Positions 7,360 to 13,699 of a DNA stretch of 16,821 nt are shown one piece after another; position 1 is the first letter of the stretch; each line of letters begins with the position of its first letter. The notes under the pieces are model-generated. The model made no database searches and was not told the origin of the DNA. It worked only from the letters and a program-made list of their open reading frames with translations. Both the position numbers and the translations under genes were made by a program. Origin of the DNA: Desulfovibrionales bacterium GWA2_65_9 (GTDB lineage: Bacteria; Desulfobacterota; Desulfovibrionia; Desulfovibrionales; Desulfovibrionaceae); assembly GCA_001799475.1 (NCBI GenBank), contig MGTN01000169.1, forward strand, positions 11,845 to 28,665, given 5' to 3'.

Positions 7360-8235
7360 TTTCCTCAGGGCCTCAATATGCACGGGCAAGCCATTCGTCC
7401 GTAAAACATCGGCGGCTTCAAGGGCCAGGCGTCTTTCCCGGAACAGGGCGGCCAGGCCGGCCCCGCTCCCGCTCATGGCGGCCGCTGCCGCCCCCATTTT
7501 AAGCAGGCGCTCCTTTTGGACCCGGAGGTCCGGATACGCCGGGAAAACTACAGCCTCAAAATCGTTCTGAACAACTACGGGCGAAAGGGAACCCCGTCTC
7601 TTATGCGTCGATGCCAGGGTTGTCAAGCATTCTGAGCAGTCCCTGGCGTCTGCCTGGCGCCTTGCGTGGTCGTCCCAGGCGCCGTAAGCCCAGGCTGTGG
7701 AGACATGCACCGGCGGCAGCACCAGGAGCAGGGTGAAGGCCGACAGGTCAAGGGCCACCGGGGTCAGCTCGTCGCCAATGCCGCGCGCCCAGGCTGGGCC
7801 GTCCTGCAGAAAGAACGGCACATCCGCGCCGATGCCCGCCGCCAGCCTTCCCAAGTCAGCCTGCGGCAAGGCGCGACCGCCAGCCTGAGCCTGCAGCCAG
7901 CGCAGCATGGCCGCCGCATCCGAGCTGCCTCCGCCCAGGCCTGCTCCGGTGGGGATGCGCTTGATCAGCCGCACCTCAATGTCCGGTGCATTGCCCGTGG
8001 CCTGAGCGTATGCCTTCCAGGCGCGGAACACGAGGTTTTTCTCAGCTGGGGTGCCGGGCAGCTCCGGCGTGACCAGGCACCCGGAACCGGGCGCGCCAGG
8101 GCTGACTTCAAGCGTGTCGGCCAGGCCTGGAACAGGCACGAACAGGCTCTCCAGCTCGTGATAGCCATTGGCCCGCAGACCCAAGATCCACAGGGAAAGG
8201 TTGATCTTGGCCGGGGCCTCAAGGATGTCGGGCAT
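7339..8235 (-). CDS. ispE: 4-diphosphocytidyl-2-C-methyl-D-erythritol kinase
   Basis: IspE is a GHMP-family kinase that phosphorylates CDP-ME in the MEP route to isoprenoid precursors. The protein is 298 aa. Motifs: APAKINLSLWILG at residues 7-19 (the conserved Lys is Lys10), NGYHELES at 23-30, the glycine-rich ATP loop PTGAGLGGGSSDAAAM at 95-110, GIGADVPFF at 134-142 with the expected Asp, and MSGSGAGLAALF near the C-terminus. A TTG at 8247 would add four residues. The ATG at 8235 has GAGG six bases upstream and is preferred. The last seven codons (WGVAKR and TAA when Trp is counted first) lie inside tRNA-Gln. A strong hairpin terminator for htrA sits directly upstream. Confidence 0.95.
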   Translation of the reverse strand: MPDILEAPAKINLSLWILGLRANGYHELESLFVPVPGLADTLEVSPGAPGSGCLVTPELPGTPAEKNLVFRAWKAYAQATGNAPDIEVRLIKRIPTGAGLGGGSSDAAAMLRWLQAQAGGRALPQADLGRLAAGIGADVPFFLQDGPAWARGIGDELTPVALDLSAFTLLLVLPPVHVSTAWAYGAWDDHARRQADARDCSECLTTLASTHKRRGSLSPVVVQNDFEAVVFPAYPDLRVQKERLLKMGAAAAAMSGSGAGLAALFRERRLALEAADVLRTNGLPVHIEALRKWGVAKR

Positions 8236-8250
8236 GGAGTACCTCAAGAG

Positions 8251-8279
8251 AAAAACGGGGGGGAGCTGAAGCCCCCCCC
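8251..8279 (-). terminator. Intrinsic terminator downstream of htrA
   Basis: Seven G-C pairs plus an inner GC step form a stem around a short loop (seven G at 8257-8263 and eight C at 8272-8279 on the plus strand). On the minus strand it is followed by GTTTTT. It starts about 12 nt after the htrA stop and ends about 5 nt before the ispE Shine-Dalgarno sequence, leaving no room for a promoter between them. Confidence 0.8.
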
Positions 8280-8291
8280 AGAGGTCCTGTG

Positions 8292-9716
8292 CTATTTCTT
8301 GTCCAGGGTGATGGCCCGGAACACGTTCTTGCCCTGGCGCTTGATCAGGAGCATGGCCATGCCGCTCTGTCTGGAGCTGTCGATTACCGAGCGCAACTGT
8401 TCCATGGTGTTCACAGGCTTCTGGTTGGCCTCGACGATGACGTCGCCGGGCTGGATGTCCACCTGGGAGGCGGCGCTGCCGGGCTTGACCTCCATGATGA
8501 GCAGGCCCTGGGGCTTGGGCAGGCCCAGCGCCTGGGCCTCCTCGCCGCCCTCAACAGGGCGCAGTCCCAGGCCCAGCTCGTTGGACGGGGCGCCGCGCCT
8601 TGGTCCGCGCTTGTCCTGCTCGGCCACGAAGTTGGGCTTGCGTTCGCCCAGGGTCACGCTCAGGTCCACGGTGCGGTTCAGACGCCAAACCGTGAGTTGG
8701 ACCTTGTCGCCGGGGCGCATGTTCGCGATGCGCTTGAGCAGGTCAGCCGGGTTGTCCACGTTCTGGCCAGCGGCCTTGACGATGACGTCGCCGGTCTTCA
8801 TGCCGGCCTTGTCCGCCGGATCTCCGGGGATGACCTGGGCCACCAGCACGCCCTTGGGCTCCTTCAGGCCCACGCCGCGGGCGGTGTTCTCATCCAGTTC
8901 CTGCATGGTGATGCCGAGCCAGCCGCGCTGGATCTTCTTGCCGCTCTTGAGCTGCTGGATGATCTTGCCCGCCTGGCTGGAAGGCGTGGCAAAGCCGATG
9001 CCCTGCCCGTTGGGCACGATGGCGGTGTTGATGCCGACGACCCTTCCCTCCATGTCGATGAGCGGGCCGCCGGAGTTGCCAGGGTTGATGCTGGCGTCGG
9101 TCTGCAGGAAGCTGTCAAAGGGCCCTGCGCCGATGTGACGGCCCTTGCCGCTGATGATGCCGGCGGTGACCGTGTGGCCCAGGCCAAAGGGATTGCCGAT
9201 GGCCAGGACCCATTCGCCGACGCGGGTGACGTCGGAATTGCCGAACTCGAGCACCGGCAGGCCGTTGCCGGCTTCGATCTTGAGCAGGGCCAGGTCGGTC
9301 TCCTGGTCGCGGCCGATGACCTTGGCGTCATAGGGCTTGTCGCGGCTCAAGAGCTTGACCTTGATCTCGTCGGCCTCGGCCACCACGTGGTTGTTGGTGA
9401 CGATGTAGCCGTCTGTGGAGATGATGAAGCCGGAGCCCAGGGACATGAGCTTGCGCGGAATGGCCTCCTGCTGGCCGAAGTAACGCTCGAACTGGTCGAA
9501 AAAGTCGCGGAAGGGCGAATTCTTGGGCGCGTTTTTGAAGAACTCCTGCATCTGCATGGAGCCCCCGGCAACGTTTTTCGTGGTGCTGATGTTGACCACG
9601 GCCTTGCCGGCCTGTTCAGCCAGGTCGGTAAAATCGGGCAGTCCGGCCTTGGCCAGGACAAGATTCGGAATGGCGAGGAAAGTGAGCAGGGTGCACAGGG
9701 CCATGAACCGTTTCAT
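8292..9716 (-). CDS. HtrA/DegP-family periplasmic serine protease (DegP/MucD type)
   Basis: This is a Do-family serine protease and chaperone for misfolded envelope proteins. The protein is 474 aa. A signal peptide occupies residues 1-22, with the cleavage site after VLA. The trypsin-like domain carries His110 in TNNHVV, Asp141 in TDLALLKI and Ser215 in GNSGGPL, so the catalytic triad is intact. Two PDZ domains follow, at about residues 268-358 (RGWLGITMQEL start) and 383-470 (GLGLRPV start). A second ATG six bases upstream (9722) lies only one base from GGAGG. The ATG at 9716 is seven bases from it and is the better start. A promoter candidate lies at 9785-9812 and a terminator at 8251-8279, so the gene may be monocistronic. 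It cannot be assigned to degP, degQ or mucD more exactly. Confidence 0.95.
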   Translation of the reverse strand: MKRFMALCTLLTFLAIPNLVLAKAGLPDFTDLAEQAGKAVVNISTTKNVAGGSMQMQEFFKNAPKNSPFRDFFDQFERYFGQQEAIPRKLMSLGSGFIISTDGYIVTNNHVVAEADEIKVKLLSRDKPYDAKVIGRDQETDLALLKIEAGNGLPVLEFGNSDVTRVGEWVLAIGNPFGLGHTVTAGIISGKGRHIGAGPFDSFLQTDASINPGNSGGPLIDMEGRVVGINTAIVPNGQGIGFATPSSQAGKIIQQLKSGKKIQRGWLGITMQELDENTARGVGLKEPKGVLVAQVIPGDPADKAGMKTGDVIVKAAGQNVDNPADLLKRIANMRPGDKVQLTVWRLNRTVDLSVTLGERKPNFVAEQDKRGPRRGAPSNELGLGLRPVEGGEEAQALGLPKPQGLLIMEVKPGSAASQVDIQPGDVIVEANQKPVNTMEQLRSVIDSSRQSGMAMLLIKRQGKNVFRAITLDKK

Positions 9717-9723
9717 ACGCATA

Positions 9724-9728
9724 CCTCC
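9724..9728 (-). promoter_or_regulatory. Ribosome binding site that sets the htrA start
   Basis: GGAGG on the minus strand is followed by the in-frame series ATG CGT ATG. The spacing is one base to the first ATG and seven to the second, so translation most likely begins at 9716. Confidence 0.65.
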
Positions 9729-9784
9729 ATTTGCCGCACATCGGTTGCCGCAGCGTCGCTGTCAGAAATAGCATCATTTTTGAG

Positions 9785-9812
9785 GATGTAAAGGTTGTGG
9801 CCTGCGTTTCAA
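9785..9812 (-). promoter_or_regulatory. Candidate sigma-70 promoter for htrA
   Basis: On the minus strand, TTGAAA (five of six to the -35 consensus, 9807-9812) lies 16 bp before TACATC (three of six to the -10 consensus, 9785-9790). It would give a leader of about 60 nt. The -10 box is weak. Confidence 0.3.
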
Positions 9813-9828
9813 CCCTGTGATATTCGAC

Positions 9829-9857
9829 TTGAAGGCCCCCGGGTATTTGTGTAGGAA
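9829..9857 (+). promoter_or_regulatory. Candidate promoter for tRNA-Arg
   Basis: TTGAAG at 9829-9834 is 17 bp from TAGGAA at 9852-9857. Transcription would start near 9864, about 24 nt before the tRNA. An inverted repeat, TTTCCAG (9862-9868) with CTGGAAA (9880-9886), fills the putative leader. Confidence 0.35.
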
Positions 9858-9887
9858 CAGCTTTCCAGCGCCTGGCTGCCTGGAAAT

Positions 9888-9964
9888 GCCCCCGTAGCTC
9901 AGTCGGATAGAGCACAGGATTCCTAATCCTGGTGCCACAGGTTCGATTCCTGTCGGGGGCACCA
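9888..9964 (+). tRNA. tRNA-Arg (anticodon CCT)
   Basis: The cloverleaf is complete. The acceptor GCCCCCG pairs with CGGGGGC and the D-arm is GCTC/GAGC. The anticodon stem CAGGA/TCCTG encloses TTCCTAA, giving anticodon CCT. The T-arm ACAGG/CCTGT encloses TTCGATT. The discriminator is A and CCA is encoded; total length is 77 nt. It appears to be a single-gene unit ended by the hairpin at 10014-10052. Confidence 0.97.
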
Positions 9965-10013
9965 CAGCACCGTCCAGCACCGTTGAGATTAGTCCAGAGC
10001 TGCTGGAATTTCA

Positions 10014-10052
10014 AGAGAAACCCCGGATGTAGCGTCCGGGGTTTCTCTTTTT
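10014..10052. terminator. Intrinsic terminator after tRNA-Arg, possibly bidirectional
   Basis: A perfect 14-bp stem (AGAGAAACCCCGGA at 10014-10027 with its complement at 10035-10048) encloses a seven-base loop. A T-tract follows at 10048-10052 on the plus strand. It also lies 47 nt beyond the stop of the convergent 75-aa gene. The minus-strand side has only a weak T content. Confidence 0.85.
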
Positions 10053-10098
10053 AAGTCCAGTATGCTGCGACAACGTGGATCAGCGCTCGGAGGTGAAA

Positions 10099-10326
10099 TC
10101 AGATGTTCCCCCCGCCTCCCAGGCTGAAGTCCTCGTCCATTTCCTCGGAGATGCCCACGCGGATTTCCTGGTCGAACTCCTGCAAGGTGACGTTCTTGGC
10201 AGGGTCCAGGCCCTGATCCAGGGCGATCTCCTCCCAGTGCTTGCGGACCTTGGCGGTGGTTTCCCGCGCCTCCTCCTCCTTGCCTTCTTTCTTGCGCCAG
10301 CGGAATACCCATGTCCAATTGTTCAT
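10099..10326 (-). CDS. Hypothetical small charged protein (75 aa)
   Basis: I do not recognise this protein. It is 75 aa, begins MNNWTWVFRWRKKEGKEEE with an aromatic and basic patch, continues as a charged, probably helical middle (KVRKHWEEIALDQGLDPAKN), then an acidic stretch (FDQEIRVGISEEMDEDF), and ends in SLGGGGNI. There is no signal peptide, membrane segment or cysteine. It is judged real because AAAGGAG lies seven bases before the ATG at 10326, a promoter candidate stands upstream, and a terminator-like hairpin lies beyond its stop. The open frame extends upstream to 10449, but that part passes through the promoter and lacks a ribosome site. It is flanked by tRNA-Arg (convergent) and ridA. 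Confidence 0.65.
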   Translation of the reverse strand: MNNWTWVFRWRKKEGKEEEARETTAKVRKHWEEIALDQGLDPAKNVTLQEFDQEIRVGISEEMDEDFSLGGGGNI

Positions 10327-10408
10327 GTTCGTTCTCCTTTCTTGGTTTCGGGAACACCGTCCAGGGCCACGCGGCGGCGGAGAACCGCAACGCAAGGCCT
10401 CATATTCA

Positions 10409-10436
10409 ATAATACGCCTTTGCAGGTGTGATGCAA
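10409..10436 (-). promoter_or_regulatory. Candidate promoter for the 75-aa gene
   Basis: On the minus strand, TTGCAT at 10431-10436 is 16 bp from TATTAT at 10409-10414, which matches the -10 consensus at five of six bases. The -35 box matches at three of six. The stretch is conspicuously AT-rich in a GC-rich background. The leader would be about 75 nt. Confidence 0.4.
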
Positions 10437-10449
10437 GAGAAGAATACAC

Positions 10450-10760
10450 CGAAAGGGTTCACTTTGAGACTCTCACATTCTGTCTGACCGCGGCCATTGC
10501 GCAAGCCCACATGAACCGTACCAATTCACCCATTCATATAGCCGCCCTGTATGACCAGGTGGAGAATGGGAAGCATTGGCTGCCAAGGGGATGATACGGG
10601 TGGGCTCACTCTCGTCTGCCCTGCCGGAAAGGGGGGATTATGCTGGCGCAGCCTGCGCATGCGCGCGGGGAGGACACATCGGGCAGGCCAGGTGTTTGCC
10701 CCGGCCCGCCCGATGTGGGTGCGACTTGTTGCGATGGACGATTGAGGCGGATGATTGAGG
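10450..10760. other. Gene-free stretch between ridA and the 75-aa gene
   Basis: No frame here has a credible ribosome site or recognisable product. The main structure is a 10-bp perfect inverted repeat: CACATCGGGC at 10675-10684 with its complement at 10708-10717. A 23-base GC-rich spacer between the arms can pair further through two GGCC blocks. It lies 44 nt beyond the ridA stop and may be its 3' end, but no T-tract follows. A 9-bp direct repeat (GATTGAGGC at 10740-10748 and 10753-10761) touches the ridA stop codon. Confidence 0.45.
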
Positions 10761-11141
10761 CTAGAGGACGGCCACGGCCTCGATCTCGACCATGAAGGCC
10801 GCGTCCACGAGCTTGGAGACCTCCACGATGGTGGTGGCCGGGCGGATCTCGCCGAAGATCTCACCGTGGGCCTTGGCGATGTCGTCGAACTTCGAGGCGT
10901 CGGTGACGAAGATGCGCGTGCGCACCACGTCCTTCATGCCTGCCCCGGCCTGGGCCAGGGCGTCGTTGATGATCTGTAGGGCGCGCCGGGCCTGGCCATA
11001 CATGTCCGGGGCCACGGAGCCGTCGGCCTCCACGCCGCAGGTGCCGGAGACGTAGACGGTGTTCCCGGCCACAACGGCGCGGGAGTAGCCCAGCAGCGGC
11101 TCCCACTTGGAGCCGGAGGTGATGAGTTGTTTGGTGGTCAT
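10761..11141 (-). CDS. RidA/YjgF/YER057c/UK114-family protein
   Basis: Proteins of this family hydrolyse reactive enamine/imine intermediates to ketones and ammonia, protecting PLP enzymes. Some subfamilies act on other substrates. Seen: 126 aa, the usual length. The conserved segments are VAGNTVYVSGTCGVEADGS at 24-42, QARRALQIINDALAQAGAGMKDVVRTRIFVTD at 50-81, and the closing RPATTIVEVSKLVDAAFMVEIEAVA at 100-124. The signature Arg (Arg100) and Glu (Glu119) are present. AAGGAG lies eight bases before the ATG at 11141. The gene appears alone; a tandem 19-bp repeat lies in its upstream region. I assign the family, not the RidA subfamily, so no gene symbol is given. Confidence 0.93.
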   Translation of the reverse strand: MTTKQLITSGSKWEPLLGYSRAVVAGNTVYVSGTCGVEADGSVAPDMYGQARRALQIINDALAQAGAGMKDVVRTRIFVTDASKFDDIAKAHGEIFGEIRPATTIVEVSKLVDAAFMVEIEAVAVL

Positions 11142-11165
11142 TTTGGGGTCTCCTTCAGGTCAGGC

Positions 11166-11215
11166 GAATGGTGTTCTGCGAGCCGAATGATGTTCTGCGA
11201 GCCGAATGCCGAGCC
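11166..11215. repeat. Tandem 19-bp repeat upstream of ridA
   Basis: Two adjacent 19-bp units, GAATGGTGTTCTGCGAGCC (11166-11184) and GAATGATGTTCTGCGAGCC (11185-11203), differ at one base. A shortened third unit, GAATGCCGAGCC (11204-11215), keeps the ends and lacks the middle. The array begins about 25 bp upstream of the ridA start codon, in its leader or promoter region. Confidence 0.85.
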
Positions 11216-11314
11216 GGAAACCGGAACGGGGATTATCGCCGGTCGCGGTCGCCCGGTTCTGCCAGAATCCGCACGGCAAAGGAAGCGCAAAATACGCGGG
11301 TTGGTGCGCGAGGC

Positions 11315-11797
11315 CTACGGAAGCCAGCGAAAGACGAACCGGCAGGCCGCGTGGCCTTCGGCGATGGTCTCCTGGCGCTCCATGGCCAGATGCGGCGAAT
11401 ATCCTTCGGCAAAGGCCGCATCGCGGCGGCAGGAGAAGACAGCGCACAGGTGCGCTGGAACGCCCAGGTCCGCGTAGCGCTGTACATAGCCGCAGCGGGT
11501 CACCGTGAAGCGGAGCGCGGTCTGATCCTGGCGGATGTCCCGGATGTCGAGGACGCCGCCTTCCTGCCAGCGCTCCAGGACCAGTGCAAAATGGGCCAGG
11601 CTCGGCCCGCCCTGAAGCGCGGTGCTGGCGAACGCTTGGCCAGCGGCCAGGGCGGCGGAGTCAACGGCCTGTTCCAGAATGCGCTGGGCGCGCTCCGGCC
11701 CGACGCTTGCGCTGGCCGCGTCAAACACGCGCAGGAGCATCTCCGCCTCGATGGCCCTGCGTTCCAGCAGGGAAAGACTTGTGCCGACGGGAGTCAT
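11315..11797 (-). CDS. L-2-amino-thiazoline-4-carboxylic acid hydrolase-like protein
   Basis: The protein resembles the ATC hydrolase family (Pfam PF14196), whose founding member opens the thiazoline ring on the route to L-cysteine; most relatives have no known substrate. Seen: 160 aa. The C-terminal block is the recognisable part: VTRCGYVQRYADLGVPAHLC (99-118), FSCRRDAAFAEGYSPHLAME (121-140), then RQETIAEGHAACRFVFRW (141-158). Cys102, Cys118, Cys123 and Cys152 are candidate functional residues. The N-terminal half is helical and less distinctive. The frame is open to 12004, but ATG 11797 has GGAGG four bases upstream and the longer version would run across the divergent lolA start. It faces away from lolA and stands 173 nt from ridA. 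I am moderately sure of the family and not of any reaction. Confidence 0.7.
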   Translation of the reverse strand: MTPVGTSLSLLERRAIEAEMLLRVFDAASASVGPERAQRILEQAVDSAALAAGQAFASTALQGGPSLAHFALVLERWQEGGVLDIRDIRQDQTALRFTVTRCGYVQRYADLGVPAHLCAVFSCRRDAAFAEGYSPHLAMERQETIAEGHAACRFVFRWLP

Positions 11798-11894
11798 GAC
11801 ACCTCCATTGCGTTTCACTGAATCTTCACCTAGTCTTTTGCCCGGCACGAGCCCAAGTACACCCCTGACATCAACAAAAGACCGGAGCACCATA

Positions 11895-12560
11895 ATGCGC
11901 ATGCGCACCATCCTGCTGATTCTGGCCCTGCTTCTCCTACCCCTTCTGGCCCAGCCGTCGACCTCGCTGGCCGCCGCACAGGCCGCCGGGATCACCGACG
12001 CCATCCAGAAGCGTTACGATTCCATCCAGCATTTCCAGGCCGATTTTCAGCAGGAGCTGACCAATGCCGCCAGCGGCAGCGTTGAGAAACGCAGCGGCAG
12101 GATCTGGTTCAAGCAGCCGTCCCTGGTGCGCTGGGATACGCTGAAGCCGGAGAAGGAGATCCTTGTGGTGGGCCATAATGCGGTCTGGAACTACATCGAG
12201 ACCGACAAGATCGCCATGAAATACCGCACGAACCAGGTCTTCAACTCCAAGACCATGATCCGCTTCCTGTCCGGCAAGGCGAACCTCAAGGAAGACTTCA
12301 AGGTCACGGAGCAGGGCACCGAGGACGGGCTGATCAAGCTGCGCCTGCTGCCCAAGGAGCCGGAGCCGACCATGGTCATGGCCTATCTCTGGGTGGACCC
12401 CAAGACGCATCTCATGGGCCGGGTGCTCATCGTGGACTTCTTCGGCAACGGCAATCAGGTGACCCTGCTCGGCCTGACCACGGACAAGCGGCCCGACGCC
12501 AAGCTCTTCGAATTCACGCCGCCCGCAGGCGTGCAGGTGCGCGACAACAGCAAGCAGTAG
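11895..12560 (+). CDS. lolA: Outer-membrane lipoprotein carrier protein LolA
   Basis: LolA is the periplasmic chaperone that takes lipoproteins from the LolCDE complex to the outer membrane. The protein is 221 aa. A signal peptide of about 27 residues contains an almost pure Leu/Ile/Ala core (ILLILALLLLPLLA). Family features follow: IQHFQADFQQEL at 44-55, SGRIWFKQPSLVRWDT at 67-82 with the conserved hydrophobic and Arg pattern, and GHNAVWNYIETDK at 93-105. A later WVDPKTHLMGRVLIVDFFGN strand pair completes the barrel. ATG 11895 has GGAG seven bases upstream; the next codon but one is also ATG. Its start is 97 bp from that of the divergent ATC-hydrolase-like gene, so both promoters share that gap. 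No convincing boxes were found there. Confidence 0.92.
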   Translation: MRMRTILLILALLLLPLLAQPSTSLAAAQAAGITDAIQKRYDSIQHFQADFQQELTNAASGSVEKRSGRIWFKQPSLVRWDTLKPEKEILVVGHNAVWNYIETDKIAMKYRTNQVFNSKTMIRFLSGKANLKEDFKVTEQGTEDGLIKLRLLPKEPEPTMVMAYLWVDPKTHLMGRVLIVDFFGNGNQVTLLGLTTDKRPDAKLFEFTPPAGVQVRDNSKQ

Positions 12561-12564
12561 GATT

Positions 12565-12582
12565 GGCCGTGATTGAACGGCC
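12565..12582. terminator. Hairpin between convergent lolA and rluB
   Basis: GGCCGT and ACGGCC form a perfect 6-bp stem with the loop GATTGA, four bases after the lolA stop and 14 bases from the rluB stop. There is no proper T-tract on either side, so it may be a weak bidirectional terminator or a 3'-end stabiliser. Confidence 0.4.
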
Positions 12583-12596
12583 CGTCTGTCGGCCTC

Positions 12597-13373
12597 TTAT
12601 TCCGGGGGCAGGCCCACAGCCTGGCGCAGGCGCTGCACTTCCTGGGGGCTCAGCTCCCGCGCCTCGCCGGGCTTGAGGCTGCCCAGTTCCAGGAAGCCCT
12701 GGCGCACGCGTATCAGGCGCAGCACTGTGCGCCCCATGTCCCGGCACATGCGCCGGATCTGCCGGTTCAGCCCCTGCACCAGGGTCATCTCCAGCCAGGC
12801 CTCGCGCTGGTCCTGCCGCAATATGCGGACCTCGACCGGGGCCAGCTTTTCGCCCTCGGCCAGGGTCATGCCCTTGCGCATGACCTCAAGCCAGGCCTCG
12901 TCCACCTGCCCGCGCACAAGCACGTGGTAGACCTTGGGCAGATGCCAGCGCGGGGAGATGAGCCGGTTCATGAGGCTGCCATCGGTGGTCAAGAGCAGCA
13001 GGCCCTCGGAAAAGTAGTCCAGACGTCCCACGTGCAGAAGCCGCTGCTCTCTGAACCCCTGCGGAAGAATGTCGAAAACGGTCTTCCGGCCTTGCGGGTC
13101 GCGGGCGGTGGTCACGACCTGCACGGGCTTGTGCAAAAGCACGGTCACCTGGCGGCGCGCCCCGGCAGCAGGGTAGGGCGAGCGCACGGCCTGCCCATCC
13201 ACCAGCACCACGTCGTCCACCGGATTGACCCGGACTCCGGGCTCCTGCACGAGCACACCGTTCAACTGCACGCGCCCTTGCAGGATGAGTTCGTCCGCGC
13301 CCCGGCGTGAGGCCACGCCGCGCTCGGAAAGATACTTGTTGATGCGTATGCTGGTGTCGTTTTGAGGTGCCAT
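12597..13373 (-). CDS. rluB: 23S rRNA pseudouridine synthase, RsuA/RluB/RluE/RluF family (RluB-like)
   Basis: These enzymes convert specific rRNA uridines to pseudouridine; RluB modifies 23S rRNA helix 80-93 region residue 2605 in E. coli. The protein is 258 aa. An S4 RNA-binding domain spans about residues 8-65 (IRINKYLSERGVASRRGADELI start). The catalytic domain has LLHKPVQVVTT at 79-89 and VGRLDYFSEGLLLLTTDG at 115-132, with catalytic Asp119. It ends with KVYHVLVRG at 147-155 and the GLNRQIRRMC motif. ATG 13373 has only a weak Shine-Dalgarno sequence (AAGAAA). It converges on lolA. The family is certain. Choosing RluB over RsuA, RluE or RluF rests on the LNGVLVQEPG and RQIRRMC style and is less sure. 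Confidence 0.88.
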   Translation of the reverse strand: MAPQNDTSIRINKYLSERGVASRRGADELILQGRVQLNGVLVQEPGVRVNPVDDVVLVDGQAVRSPYPAAGARRQVTVLLHKPVQVVTTARDPQGRKTVFDILPQGFREQRLLHVGRLDYFSEGLLLLTTDGSLMNRLISPRWHLPKVYHVLVRGQVDEAWLEVMRKGMTLAEGEKLAPVEVRILRQDQREAWLEMTLVQGLNRQIRRMCRDMGRTVLRLIRVRQGFLELGSLKPGEARELSPQEVQRLRQAVGLPPE

Positions 13374-13699
13374 ATATTTCTTGTGGTTACAAAGTCTAGA
13401 AAAAATTCAGAGAATCTCTAGCAACCTGTGAGCAGGGAAAATCGCGCGCAGAAGGGCCTGGCGTGCCGCTCAAGCGGTTTGTCTTGCAACAGGCGCCCCC
13501 ATTCTGTACAGGTTTTCGGCAACGTAGCGCCAGCTTTGCCCGCACGGAAGGTGTCGGCATCCAGAACCAGGACGCACCGCGTATTCCCGGACCGGTCTAA
13601 GCCGGCCTGAACCGGCACTGCAGCAAGCCTTGTCTGGAGGGGGTGCCGCTTGAAGCTTGTTCTGCCCAAGATTTGAACCGCTGACCACAGGGACCGTCT
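13374..13699. other. 326-bp gap between rluB and the DUF374 gene
   Basis: No gene is supported here. A 60-codon plus-strand frame from a GTG at 13428 and minus-strand frames reaching into the gap have no ribosome site or recognised product. The AT-rich end beside rluB (13374-13420) probably contains its promoter; it includes the palindrome AGAGAATCTCT at about 13410-13420. GCCGG-type short inverted repeats occur near 13590-13615. The rest is GC-rich and unremarkable. Confidence 0.35.

Noticed and set aside
13374..13560. Possible 6S or other structured RNA upstream of the DUF374 gene
   Set aside because: I could not draw a convincing closing stem, central bubble or terminator. Only short unrelated inverted repeats are present.
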